Of a DNA stretch of 22,923 nt, positions 7,644 through 14,982 are shown in pieces; position 1 is the stretch's first letter; each line of letters starts with the position of its first letter. This DNA comes from a virus: IMG/VR virus record IMGVR_UViG_3300050821_001792, positions 1 through 22,923 of that record. The stretch is one strand, 5' to 3'. The notes under the pieces are model-generated. The model had not been told where the DNA came from, did not search any database, and saw nothing but the letters and a program-made list of their open reading frames with translations. A program made the position numbers and the translations under genes.

Positions 7644-8060
7644 GTGGCCGAACCGGCTATCACGAGCGACGTTCGCGGGCTAGCTGAACTGGCGCGCGGC
7701 ACCCGACGACTGTTCGACAAGATCGACGAGCACGCCGACAAAGCCTTTCTGTCGACGGCCGATCAAGTCGCAACGATGATCGCCAATAAGCAACCGGTGC
7801 TAACCGGGCGTCTGGCCGCTAGTGCAACGTCGAGCGGAACCGACAAAGGCGCCGACGTTTCGCTAGGCGGGCCCGGCGTCCCGTATGCCGGGTGGATTGA
7901 ATTCGGCGGCACCCGCGGGCGACCCTACATACCCGCCGGCCGATCGGTCTACCCCACCGCCGATGAATCCAAATCCATGTTCACCCAAGCGGGCCAGCGG
8001 GTGGTCCGCGATCAAATCGAGGTAATGACATGGCCGAAGCCGAGCGCAAACCCGTTGTGA
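7644..8060 (+). CDS. HK97 gp10-like head-tail/tail protein
   Basis: 138 aa, GTG start, preceded by GAGG. The central VLTGRLAASATSSG and PYAGWIEFGGTRGRPYIPAG are hallmark segments of the HK97 gp10-like family (head-closure/tail-completion). The N-terminal half is helical (GLAELARGTRRLFDKIDEHA). Here it follows the tail tube gene; in many phages it comes before, so this is a small order difference. Its end overlaps the chaperone leader by 31 bases. Confidence 0.82.
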   Translation: MAEPAITSDVRGLAELARGTRRLFDKIDEHADKAFLSTADQVATMIANKQPVLTGRLAASATSSGTDKGADVSLGGPGVPYAGWIEFGGTRGRPYIPAGRSVYPTADESKSMFTQAGQRVVRDQIEVMTWPKPSANPL

Positions 8061-8104
8061 CACTCCCGCGAGCGCTACCCGCCGAAATCGTTATCGGGGC
8101 CTAG
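8030..8104 (+). CDS. Upstream part of tail assembly chaperone, ending in amber
   Basis: 24 codons from ATG 8030, with GAGG (8019-8022) 7 bases upstream. The peptide reads MAEAERKPVVTLPRALPA then EIVIGA and meets TAG at 8102-8104. The next frame (8105-8332) continues without a break in the same frame. A one-base change of TAG to GAG would join them into IVIGAELTPNEMRAL. So the true chaperone could be 100 aa made by readthrough, by restart at the adjacent TTG, or the amber may be a mutation or sequencing error. Confidence 0.5.
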   Translation: MAEAERKPVVTLPRALPAEIVIGA

Positions 8105-8332
8105 TTGACACCCAACGAAATGCGCGCGCTCAAAGCACAAACCGGTCGCACCCTGCAAGACCTGATCGGCGGTGACGCCGAAGACATGGACAAAGCACCG
8201 GACCGGTTGCAATCGCTCGTGTGGGTTGCGCTACGCCGCGCCGGATATGAGGGCGTTACGTGGGACGACGCCGGCGACGTCGCCGCGATCACGGAGACAC
8301 CCGAACCGGACCCTACGCCGATCGCCAGCTAG
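8105..8332 (+). CDS. Tail assembly chaperone (gpG-like)
   Basis: 75 aa from TTG 8105: a helical protein (LTPNEMRALKAQTGRTLQDL, RLQSLVWVALRRAGYEGVTW) with a Thr/Pro/Glu-rich end (ETPEPDPTP). It lies directly before the tape measure, together with an overlapping frame -1 downstream, the classic gpG/gpGT arrangement of long-tailed phages. TTG with no Shine-Dalgarno directly after an amber codon argues that the natural start is ATG 8030. The products coat the tape measure during tail assembly and are not in the virion. Confidence 0.75.
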   Translation: MTPNEMRALKAQTGRTLQDLIGGDAEDMDKAPDRLQSLVWVALRRAGYEGVTWDDAGDVAAITETPEPDPTPIAS

Positions 8333-8484
8333 AGCAACTAATCCGATTCTGCCGGTTCTGGCGAATGCACCCACGCGAAGTCGATCAACTCCAACCCGAC
8401 GAATATGCCGCGATGGTCACCTACGCGCTACGTGAACAACGCGAAGAAAAGCGCGCGATAAAGCGTGCACAGGCTAGGCGATGA
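8314..8484 (+). CDS. Tail assembly chaperone frameshift extension (gpT-like)
   Basis: Open frame -1 relative to the gpG-like gene, entered near 8300-8316 and ending at TGA 8482-8484. It encodes YADRQLEQLIRFCRFW then RMHPREVDQLQPDEYAAMV and a strongly basic C terminus. There is no good internal start with a ribosome-binding site near its sensible beginning, so a programmed -1 frameshift from gpG is the natural reading, giving a fusion with the PEPDP linker. The slip point is not a perfect X-XXY-YYZ heptamer; the best candidates are the CCC codon at 8300 or GGACCCT at 8308-8314. It overlaps the tape measure start by 4 bases. Confidence 0.72.
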   Translation, partial: YADRQLEQLIRFCRFWRMHPREVDQLQPDEYAAMVTYALREQREEKRAIKRAQARR

Positions 8485-10514
8485 ATAACCCGCAAGTCAT
8501 CGTTGACTTTGTCGCGAACACCGAAGGGCTAAACCGTGGCCTGTCAAAAGCCGGCGACGGTGCGCAAGGACTCGGCGGCAAGCTCAAGGGAATGGCCAAA
8601 GGTGCCGTTATCGCGGCCGGCGCCGCGGGGCTTGCCGCGCTCGGCGCCACACTCAAAATCGGCATTGACGAATTCTCCGACTCGGCCAAGGTCGCCGCGC
8701 AAACCCAAGCGGTGATCAAGTCGACCGGTGGCGCCGCGGGAGTGACCGCGAAACAGGTAGGGAAGCTCGCGACCGCGCTAATGACAAAAAGCGGGGTTGA
8801 CGACGAAAGTATCCAGTCGGGCGAAAACCTGCTGTTGACGTTCCGCAACATTCAAAACCAAACGGGCAAAGGCAACGACATCTTTACCCGTGCCACAAAG
8901 ACCATGCTGGACATGTCGGTCGCGCTTGGGGAAGACACTTCGTCCGCGGCGATGCAACTAGGCAAAGCGCTAAACGATCCGATCAAAGGTGTAACCGCTC
9001 TGCAACGTGTCGGTGTGACTTTCACCGATGGCCAAAAAGATCAAATCAAGGCGCTAACCGAGAGCGGTCACACAATGGAAGCCCAAAAGATCATTTTGGG
9101 TGAGCTGAACAAAGAGTTTGGCGGGTCCGCCGAAGCGGTCGGCAAAACCTTGCCCGGGCAAATCAACATTCTCAAAGAGTCATTCAAAAACCTGGCGGGT
9201 GAGATCGTTGGCGCGTTGGCGCCGGCGTTCCAAACGATCGCCACATTTTTCGTGGAGAATCCCGGGCTTGCAAAGGCCCTGACATTCGCGGTGCTCGGAC
9301 TCGCCGCCGCCATGGTTGTACTCAACGCCGCGCTAGCCGTGAGCGCTGCCCTGACCGCCCCCTATACCCTGACCATTCTCGCGGTGGTCGCCGCGATCGG
9401 CGCATTCATCGCAATCATTGTCCTGCTCATAAAAAACTGGAACAAAGTCACCGGTGTTTTGGAAGACGGTTTCGACGCGATCAAGAAAGCCGCGCTTGCA
9501 GTATTCAACTGGCTCAAATCCAACTGGCCATTGATACTCGGCATTTTGTCCGGTCCGATCGGAACCGCGGTCGCGTTGATTATCACCCATTGGACCGCGG
9601 TGAAAAACGCGACGTCCGACGCGTTCGACGCGATCAAAAACGTTGTGTCAAACGTGTGGGCGTCCGTTAGCAAAATCATCTCCAACGCCGTCGACGCCGT
9701 CTCCGACAACGTTACCGGCGCATGGAACGCGATTAAGAAAGCCACCTCAAACGTTTGGGGTGATATCAAATCGGCGATTAGCACCCCGATCGGCGCGATA
9801 CGAGACATTGTCTTCGATGGGGTGCACGCGATTCAGGACAACTTTAGTGCCGCATGGAATGCCATAAAAACGGTCACCTCCACGATATGGGGTGACATTC
9901 GCGGTGTGGTTAGTAGCGTGATCGACGCGGCAAAGGGAATTGTCCAGGGATTCGCGAGTTTCCTAAGCGGGATCGCTAACGGGCCGATCGCCGCCGCGCT
10001 GCATGGCATCCAAAACGTGTTTCATTGGATCGCCGACGGCGCCCGCGACGCGGTCGGCGCCGTCAAGGGCGTAATCAACGGAATGATTGGGTGGCTATGG
10101 CGAATCGTGAATGACGTAAAGAACGTGGCCGGCGCGATTGCCGGCGCGATCAAAGCACCAATCAACGCGGTGTTGTCCGCATGGAACGGCATTCACATTC
10201 CCGGGTTTGGCATCAACATAAAAATGCCGGGCCCGGTCCCAGACATTCACTTCAATTGGGGTGGGATTGGACTTCCCAACATTCCGCTGCTCGCGAAAGG
10301 CGCCGTGGTCGACTCGCCGACCCTGGCGGTGGTTGGCGAGAAGGGCCGAGAGTTGGTTACCCCCGAGGCCCTGCTACGGCAAATGCTGGCCGAGCAAACG
10401 CCGAGCGTGCGTGTGTACATCGGCGAAACGGAACTGACTGACATTGTGCGAACCCAAGTCGATCACGCCGGCACCAGCTTGGCGCGGTCGCTGATCGCCG
10501 GCGGGGTGGGATAG
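8481..10514 (+). CDS. Tail tape measure protein
   Basis: 677-aa protein whose length sets tail length. N-terminal helical region starts VDFVANTEGLNRGLSKAG and carries Gly/Ala-rich helices, and the 60-240 region resembles the TMP core of many siphophages (QLGKALNDPIKGVTALQRVG, a highly typical motif). Residues about 265-316 are strongly hydrophobic, with two to three membrane-like helices (VVAAIGAFIAIIVLLI). From about 374 to 494 there are repeated Trp-containing units (AFDAIKNVVSNVWASVSKII, AWNAIKKATSNVWGDIKSAI, AWNAIKTVTSTIWGDIRGVV). The C terminus contains GEKGRELVTPEALL, common at TMP ends. Base composition is somewhat AT-richer than neighbours. Confidence 0.95.
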   Translation: MNNPQVIVDFVANTEGLNRGLSKAGDGAQGLGGKLKGMAKGAVIAAGAAGLAALGATLKIGIDEFSDSAKVAAQTQAVIKSTGGAAGVTAKQVGKLATALMTKSGVDDESIQSGENLLLTFRNIQNQTGKGNDIFTRATKTMLDMSVALGEDTSSAAMQLGKALNDPIKGVTALQRVGVTFTDGQKDQIKALTESGHTMEAQKIILGELNKEFGGSAEAVGKTLPGQINILKESFKNLAGEIVGALAPAFQTIATFFVENPGLAKALTFAVLGLAAAMVVLNAALAVSAALTAPYTLTILAVVAAIGAFIAIIVLLIKNWNKVTGVLEDGFDAIKKAALAVFNWLKSNWPLILGILSGPIGTAVALIITHWTAVKNATSDAFDAIKNVVSNVWASVSKIISNAVDAVSDNVTGAWNAIKKATSNVWGDIKSAISTPIGAIRDIVFDGVHAIQDNFSAAWNAIKTVTSTIWGDIRGVVSSVIDAAKGIVQGFASFLSGIANGPIAAALHGIQNVFHWIADGARDAVGAVKGVINGMIGWLWRIVNDVKNVAGAIAGAIKAPINAVLSAWNGIHIPGFGINIKMPGPVPDIHFNWGGIGLPNIPLLAKGAVVDSPTLAVVGEKGRELVTPEALLRQMLAEQTPSVRVYIGETELTDIVRTQVDHAGTSLARSLIAGGVG

Positions 10515-11345
10515 ATGGCGCTAACTGCCACGATTGAACCGAACGTCAATAACGTGCGGCTCGACTACATCATGCCGGCCGACGGGTTGCGAGTAAGTTT
10601 CACCCGCGTCGGTCCGTCGGGCGTGCCCGCCGGCGTTCGCGGTTGGGTTGACCAACCGGCGTCGCCGGGCGAGGTGATCGCCCGGGATTTTGAGCCGCCG
10701 ATCGGTGTTGAGATCACCTACACCGTGCAAGCGTTCGACGCCGCCGGAACCGTGCTCGACATGCAAACGGTGACGCTCACCATACCGTCGGACGGGTGCT
10801 CGGACACTTGGCTAAACGACCTGGCGAGAGTCACGAACACGCTTCAAATCGTGATCGAGGAACTACCGGAACTTGAATACGTCGTGCCGACAACCACCCA
10901 CGAAGTGATCGCCCGCCGCGACCCGATCGTATCCAGCGATATTGCGCACACCCCGAGTTTTGAACTGTCGTTTATCACCGACACCCTCGCCCAACGCGAT
11001 CAAGCGCGCGACCTGCTCGGCAACGGCGTTCCGGTACTGCTACGCACACCGCCCGAGCACGGTATCGGCAACCTTTACTTTGCGGTGACCGACTACAAAG
11101 AGCAACGGATTGTGACATCCGGGACGATGCCGGCGCGGGTGTTCGTGGTCGACGGGCGGCAGGTGCAACGCCCCGACCCGACGTTGTATATCCCGCTCGG
11201 CGTCGCTACCTATCAACACGTAAAAAGCACGTTTGCGACCTATGCCGTGCTAGTGACCGAGCGGGCGTCTTATGACGCGGTGCTTTATGACTGGGCCGGC
11301 GCCGAGCCGACCGACATTGTGCCGTGGCTACCTGACGACGTCTGA
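10515..11345 (+). CDS. Minor tail protein after the tape measure
   Basis: 276 aa. The first 95 residues look like a fibronectin-III-like/beta-sandwich domain (LRVSFTRVGPSGVPAGVRGW, TYTVQAFDAAGTVLD). The rest is mixed alpha/beta with THEVIARRDPIVSSDIAHTP and a beta-rich C terminus ending WLPDDV. The location directly after the tape measure is the slot of distal-tail proteins, but no named family is clearly visible. ATG starts 3 bases after the TMP stop codon; the gene ends in TGATG, overlapping the next start by one base. Confidence 0.8.
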   Translation: MALTATIEPNVNNVRLDYIMPADGLRVSFTRVGPSGVPAGVRGWVDQPASPGEVIARDFEPPIGVEITYTVQAFDAAGTVLDMQTVTLTIPSDGCSDTWLNDLARVTNTLQIVIEELPELEYVVPTTTHEVIARRDPIVSSDIAHTPSFELSFITDTLAQRDQARDLLGNGVPVLLRTPPEHGIGNLYFAVTDYKEQRIVTSGTMPARVFVVDGRQVQRPDPTLYIPLGVATYQHVKSTFATYAVLVTERASYDAVLYDWAGAEPTDIVPWLPDDV

Positions 11346-12526
11346 TGCAACCCGCGTCCGATCAATTCCTAAAGTCGCTGAGGTTTTCGCATGTGATCGC
11401 GGCGGCGTGCGAGTTGATCTTTCCCGGCGAAACAATCACCTATCCGGTGCCCGTCGAAGCCGGCACCGTCACGATCGACCGCACCGCCCAATTCCGACGC
11501 ACCGGCACGATCCAAATTCCGTGGTCGCTAGAGGCCGGCGAAGACTTAGGGATCGACATTCGCACGTTGCCACTCGGCGGATACGCGTTGGTGCACCGCG
11601 GGTTGCGCTACGCCGACGGGTCCACCGAACTGATTCTGTTGGGCCGGTTGCGCGTCGAGTCGGTCACGTGGGACACACTGGCCGCTAGCGCTTCACTGGA
11701 GCTATCAGACCGCTCCGCGCAGGTTGCAGACGAACCCTTCGCCGCGCCGTACGCCGCGGCCGGGCAGAGCCCCGCAGGTGCCGCCGTGGGGATTATCCAA
11801 GAGGTGTTTGGCGATTCGATCGACTACCTAACGCCGTTCAACCCGCCCGGGACGCTCGGCGATATCACATACACCGGACAACGCACCGACGCGATCTCCG
11901 ACCTGGAGCAATCGTGGGGAGCGGAAACGTATTTCGACTCAAACGGAGACTTTGTTTTCGCCGCGAAACCCGGCGACGCCGAACCGATCGTTTGGACAGT
12001 CGACGCCGGCGCGACCGGGGTAATGGTCAACGCCCAAGAAAGCCTCGACCGCACCGGCATTTACAACGGCGTGTTGGTCACCGGCCAAGCGGACGCCGAC
12101 ACCCCGCCCGTCACCGGTCTGGCGGTGTTCGACGACCCGACAAGCCCGGTTCGGTGGGGCGGACCCTTCGGCAAGGTTGCGCTACTGGCCGACTCGACCT
12201 CGGCGACAACCGACGATCAAGCCGCCGCCACCGCCCGGTCGCTGTTGAACCTACGGCTAAAGCAAACGCGGTCGTTGGAGCTGACCGCGGCACCGAACCC
12301 CGCGTTAGAGGCCGGCGACACGATCGAGGTTGACTTCCCCGACGGACGCTCCGAAGTGCATCTGATCGACGCGACGACCATCGACCTGGCGACCGACGAT
12401 CAAACAATCACGACCCGCACCCTGTTCGCACCCGGGACACTCGGCGCTGTCCCGATGGTCGACCGGTTGTACATGGGCCGGGAGGCTTGGCAGCAAGCCG
12501 CCGACGCGGCGTTGGTGGCGGCGTGA
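11345..12526 (+). CDS. Tail tip protein, DUF5047-like
   Basis: 393 aa. The opening [20 protein letters not shown] and the following strand-rich region resemble DUF5047-type proteins found after the tape measure in actinophages. The C-terminal half ([52 protein letters not shown]) resembles the barrel-like hub domains of tail tip proteins that dock on the tape measure. It probably forms the hub that opens at infection. Coupled to the next gene by GTGA. Confidence 0.75.
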   Translation: MQPASDQFLKSLRFSHVIAAACELIFPGETITYPVPVEAGTVTIDRTAQFRRTGTIQIPWSLEAGEDLGIDIRTLPLGGYALVHRGLRYADGSTELILLGRLRVESVTWDTLAASASLELSDRSAQVADEPFAAPYAAAGQSPAGAAVGIIQEVFGDSIDYLTPFNPPGTLGDITYTGQRTDAISDLEQSWGAETYFDSNGDFVFAAKPGDAEPIVWTVDAGATGVMVNAQESLDRTGIYNGVLVTGQADADTPPVTGLAVFDDPTSPVRWGGPFGKVALLADSTSATTDDQAAATARSLLNLRLKQTRSLELTAAPNPALEAGDTIEVDFPDGRSEVHLIDATTIDLATDDQTITTRTLFAPGTLGAVPMVDRLYMGREAWQQAADAALVAA

Positions 12527-12996
12527 GCGTCCCAACGACCCGCACGCTTGGGAGCGTGCTACGGCGGGCGTTGGACACCGGCTCGCCGTTGCGAATCCTG
12601 CTTGGGGAGTACGCCGGCCCGAGCGACGATCCGCGTTACGCCAACGTCGAATTGTCCGGCACCGTTTATCGGGTGCCGCAGCTAAACGGCATGGACCCGC
12701 AACCGGCCGGGGCGCCGGCCTACGTGCTTTCGGACGGGTCGCGAATGTGGGTGCTCGGCACCGTTACCGAAATTCCGTCGGCGGGCGGGCCACCCGGCCC
12801 GCAGGGGCCGACGGGCGCAACCGGCCCGAGCGGGCCGACGGGTCCCGCCGGCGCCATGGGTGCCACTGGGCCGGCGGGCCCGGCCGGGCCGACTGGACCG
12901 ACTGGCGCCGCCGGGCCGGCCGGTGCGACTGGCGCGACCGGTCCGCAAGGCCCGCCCGGAACTGGCCCGTTTATCTACTCTCAATTGCATAGTTAG
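12523..12996 (+). CDS. Collagen-like tail fibre protein
   Basis: 157 aa, GTG start at 12523 chosen because it overlaps the preceding TGA. Residues 1-85 form a beta-rich head ([25 protein letters not shown]), the anchoring part. Residues about 89-146 are 19 consecutive Gly-X-Y triplets ([15 protein letters not shown]...), which should fold as a collagen triple helix, so the protein is probably a trimer. The C terminus is a short non-collagen tip (FIYSQLHS), with no foldon-like trimerisation domain visible. A tail-tip fibre or spacer is likely. Confidence 0.88.
   Translation: MSVPTTRTLGSVLRRALDTGSPLRILLGEYAGPSDDPRYANVELSGTVYRVPQLNGMDPQPAGAPAYVLSDGSRMWVLGTVTEIPSAGGPPGPQGPTGATGPSGPTGPAGAMGATGPAGPAGPTGPTGAAGPAGATGATGPQGPPGTGPFIYSQLHS
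12787..12957 (+). repeat. Gly-X-Y collagen-like coding repeat
   Basis: 19 consecutive 9-base units encoding Gly-X-Y, dominated by GGN-CCN and GGN-GCN codons with Thr or Ala in the third place. The units differ at synonymous sites, so this is a diverged tandem array. Confidence 0.9.
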
Positions 12997-13009
12997 AAAG
13001 GCCCGCCCA

Positions 13010-13648
13010 ATGGGAAACACGCCAACATTTCAACTGCCATACCCTGAGCAAAACGACACCGCCGACGTTCCGCGCGACATCAAAGCGCTAGCCACAAAGC
13101 TCGACGGTATCCCCGGACTCGCCGGCGGACTTGTGACCGCGCTCCCGGCTAGCCCCATTGACGGCCAAGAAATCTATTTCGTGGCGAATGCGGCAACTGG
13201 CGTCGTCTGGCATTTGCGTTATCGGGCCGCGTCGGCGAGTGCCTATAAATGGGAGTATGTCGGCGGTGAAAGTCTTCTAAGCGAAATCGTCACGCAGGAA
13301 GGGTTAGGCGTTAGTGCCGCCTACGGAAACTTTCCGACGATCGGACCGCAAGTACCAATCCCGTTGTCCGGCGATTACCGGTTGCATTACGCCGCCTATA
13401 TGACCACTGGTATTACCACGAACGCCAAGGTGTTTGTTTCGATTCATCTTGGGGTCGGGGTTGCGAGCGATGACGACGCGTTGGTGATAATCACCCCGGC
13501 CAACGGCGGGTTGGGTGCATCGTGCGCTCGCGAAGCTCGCAAGACCTTGACCGCCGCTCAGACGCTGACAATGCAGGGTCGATCCGATGTCGACCTTGGC
13601 TCGGCCGGCCGGCGGGTGCTCGGCTTAGTTCCCTTCCGCGTCGGCTAG
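13010..13648 (+). CDS. Fibre-like or receptor-binding tail protein
   Basis: 212 aa. The start at 13010 has AGAAAGG about 9 bases upstream, 14 bases after the collagen-like gene. The N terminus, FQLPYPEQNDTADVPRDIKA, is a motif seen at the start of many actinophage minor tail and fibre proteins (PYPxxxDxADVPxDI) and probably attaches to the tail tip. The rest is predicted beta-rich with VWHLRYRA, QVPIPLSGDYRLHYAAYMT and VFVSIHLGVG, suiting a jelly-roll head that binds host surface. It is the last structural gene. The end overlaps the convergent small gene by 24 bases. Base composition is slightly AT-richer than neighbours, common in receptor-binding genes. Confidence 0.75.
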   Translation: MGNTPTFQLPYPEQNDTADVPRDIKALATKLDGIPGLAGGLVTALPASPIDGQEIYFVANAATGVVWHLRYRAASASAYKWEYVGGESLLSEIVTQEGLGVSAAYGNFPTIGPQVPIPLSGDYRLHYAAYMTTGITTNAKVFVSIHLGVGVASDDDALVIITPANGGLGASCAREARKTLTAAQTLTMQGRSDVDLGSAGRRVLGLVPFRVG

Positions 13649-13810
13649 TCGATCGACGCGGCGTTGGTCGCCGATGGTCCGCGCGAGCGTTTGTACGAAT
13701 GCCTCGATAGTTGACGCCTGAAACCGGCGCATTGCCTCTAGCTCTGCCTGTAGCTGCGCGATTTCGCGATCGCGGTTCGCAAGTAGTGCTCTTAGTTCGT
13801 CTTCGGTCAT
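13625..13810 (-). CDS. Small coiled-coil protein, minus strand
   Basis: 61 aa: MTEDELRALLANRDREIA is followed by a heptad-like helix (QLQAELEAMRRFQASTIEAF). The start at 13810 is preferred over an in-frame start at 13846 because AGGG lies about 8 bases upstream. It converges on the fibre gene, overlapping its end by 24 bases, and is oriented away from the control region at 13811-13884. Apart from the integrase this is the only minus-strand gene. Function unknown; position near the regulator suggests a lysogeny-expressed or regulatory peptide, which is inference. Confidence 0.55.
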   Translation of the reverse strand: MTEDELRALLANRDREIAQLQAELEAMRRFQASTIEAFVQTLARTIGDQRRVDRLADAEGN

Positions 13811-13844
13811 CGGCGGCACCCTATCGAGCGCGCGCACAGTTCGC

Positions 13845-13884
13845 AAAGGTTGCCTTTACATCGCCGTATGGCGGGGTTTAGTAT
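13845..13884 (+). promoter_or_regulatory. Rightward early promoter with two palindromes
   Basis: TTTACA at 13855-13860, an 18-base spacer and TAGTAT at 13879-13884 match a sigma-70-type promoter (5 and 4 of 6). AAAGG-TTG-CCTTT (13845-13857) is a perfect 5-bp palindrome overlapping the -35 box. CGCC-GTAT-GGCG (13862-13873) is a second palindrome inside the spacer. Both are well placed to be operators for the XRE-type regulator encoded just downstream. Confidence 0.6.
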
Positions 13885-13900
13885 CCGCGCGCCGACCACA

Positions 13901-14000
13901 AAGAGGAGTGGCCGGAACCGGCCGGGGGCGGGCGATGCCCGGGAGCCAACCCGGTACCAGGGAAAAGGATCACCCGGGCAAGAGGGGGAGGACCTCGGCC
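13901..14000 (+). other. GC-rich, hairpin-rich leader before the regulator
   Basis: The transcript leader can form several small hairpins: GGCCG/CGGCC (about 13909-13922), CGGGC-GAT-GCCCG (about 13930-13942), and a GCCCGGG to CCCGGGC pairing. It ends in a strong ribosome-binding site, GGAGGA at 13987-13992. In one frame the region is open from GTG 13908, so a longer regulator is possible. It may be a structured regulatory leader. No known riboswitch could be matched by eye. Confidence 0.35.
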
Positions 14001-14405
14001 ATGCCGCCATTTGTGGACGGATCCCGCACGCCCGACGGGCCCCGGCGCTTTTTCATCTCACATAAGCCGCAAAGACCGCCTTTGCCGCAAAACAAAGCGT
14101 TGAATGCAAAGGAATCAGGTGCGTGCCAAATCGACGCTTATGTGCAAGCGTGGAAGTCGATGACCGCCGCGGTAAACATCGACCCCGTTGCACAGTTAAT
14201 TGGTGAGCACGTAAAGCGGATTCGCGAGCAACACAACTGGACTCAAGACGACGTCGCCGAGCGATTCGACCCGCCGAAACACCGCCAACACATTTCAATG
14301 TGGGAGAACGGCGTGCGACCCCGAGGATTCAACCTCTACCAACTCGCCGACGCACTCGGCGTCAAATGGACCGACCTACTCAAGCCGATCGAGCCCGACG
14401 AATGA
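14001..14405 (+). CDS. XRE-family helix-turn-helix regulator
   Basis: DNA-binding protein with an XRE/Cro-CI-like HTH: IGEHVKRIREQHNWTQDDVA, then HRQHISMWENGVRPRGFN, then LYQLADALGVKWTDLL, a full-length 55-60-residue domain. The domain occupies the last 80 residues. Start at 14001 (134 aa) is chosen for the strong GGAGGA 9 bases ahead, but ATG 14160 (81 aa) is a serious alternative because the N-terminal 53 residues look non-conserved and their codons are less biased. Expressed from the promoter at 13855-13884. Likely the repressor or Cro-like switch of the phage; no other repressor is visible. The stop overlaps the next ATG. Confidence 0.8.
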   Translation: MPPFVDGSRTPDGPRRFFISHKPQRPPLPQNKALNAKESGACQIDAYVQAWKSMTAAVNIDPVAQLIGEHVKRIREQHNWTQDDVAERFDPPKHRQHISMWENGVRPRGFNLYQLADALGVKWTDLLKPIEPDE

Positions 14406-14620
14406 CGTTCGCGTTTGTCATCGCCGCATTGACATTCGGCTTAGGAATATGTGTCGATCGCCTATTGATCGCCACCCGTGAACTGAAACGATCGCACCGG
14501 CGTCGGCGAGAAATCGAAACGCACGGCGCCGACGCCGTCGAATCGTGGCTAGAGGCCACCGACTGGACCGCGCTACGCCCGAGCAACGGAACACCGTTCC
14601 AAGGTGAGCCGGCCGAATGA
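14402..14620 (+). CDS. Small single-pass membrane protein
   Basis: 72 aa. Residues 2-21 (TFAFVIAALTFGLGICVDRL) form one transmembrane helix, followed by a strongly basic patch (RELKRSHRRRREIE) and an acidic, Trp-containing tail. This predicts an N-out, C-in membrane anchor. Start ATGA overlaps the regulator stop. No family recognised. Superinfection exclusion is a common role for such proteins near phage regulators, but that is a guess. Confidence 0.68.
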   Translation: MTFAFVIAALTFGLGICVDRLLIATRELKRSHRRRREIETHGADAVESWLEATDWTALRPSNGTPFQGEPAE

Positions 14621-14982
14621 GCGTCGCCGCGCACCCCGACACCGGAGAGTTGCGCGGCAACCTCGCCGAGCAAGACCCCGAATGGCTAGCCGAAGCGCTA
14701 GCCGCAATCCGGGCCCGGCAAGCGCAATTCGATGAATGGGCGTCCGCGCTCGAATACGAATTGCGCCGGCGACTCGGCACCCACAAATTCGCGGTCTACG
14801 GCGACTGGGAAGTGTGGAAAAAACCAAGCCGGCGCCTGACTGTCACCAAATCCGTTCAACTCCCCGCGGCGGTTGTGGAGACTCCGTCGAATTCCGTGAC
14901 TGCCACAACGTCCAAAACAGACGTGCCGGCGACGGAGTCTCCACAACCGCCGCGGCTAAACGCCGAGGAGCTATTTAGATGA
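14617..14982 (+). CDS. Unknown early protein with a coding inverted repeat
   Basis: 121 aa, ATGA-coupled to neighbours at both ends. The N-terminal 70 residues are helical (QDPEWLAEALAAIRARQAQF) followed by a two-strand motif (KFAVYGDWEVWKKPSRRLTV). The C-terminal 40 residues are low-complexity Thr/Ser/Pro/Val, and are exactly where a perfect 26-bp inverted repeat with a 40-base loop lies (14864-14955). No family recognised. The next gene is a putative recombination protein, so a recombination accessory is possible, unproven. Confidence 0.75.
   Translation: MSVAAHPDTGELRGNLAEQDPEWLAEALAAIRARQAQFDEWASALEYELRRRLGTHKFAVYGDWEVWKKPSRRLTVTKSVQLPAAVVETPSNSVTATTSKTDVPATESPQPPRLNAEELFR
14864..14955. 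repeat. Perfect 26-bp inverted repeat inside a gene
   Basis: The arm at 14864-14889 (begins CCGCGGCGGTTGTGG) is the exact reverse complement of 14930-14955 (ends CCACAACCGCCGCGG). A 40-base loop separates them and contains a second small stem, ACGTC/GACGT (14908-14912 and 14920-14924). No target-site duplication is seen outside the arms. The arms encode low-complexity, probably linker, residues. Confidence 0.92.

Noticed and set aside
12787-12957. CRISPR-like or tandem repeat interpretation of the collagen region
   Set aside because: 9-base coding periodicity in frame with Gly-X-Y; no spacers.
12860-13009. N-terminal extension of the fibre gene across the collagen repeat
   Set aside because: The extension reads the Gly-X-Y repeat out of frame as Arg/Pro; ATG 13010 has a proper ribosome-binding site.
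13937-13979. tRNA-like 7-bp stem GCCCGGG/CCCGGGC
   Set aside because: Only about 43 bases long, without T-loop or anticodon arm.
13915-13995. Glycine-riboswitch-like look (AGGGAAAAGGAT near a GGGGGAGG end)
   Set aside because: Only a short string resembles the aptamer; the paired helices and order do not fit, and the next gene is a regulator.
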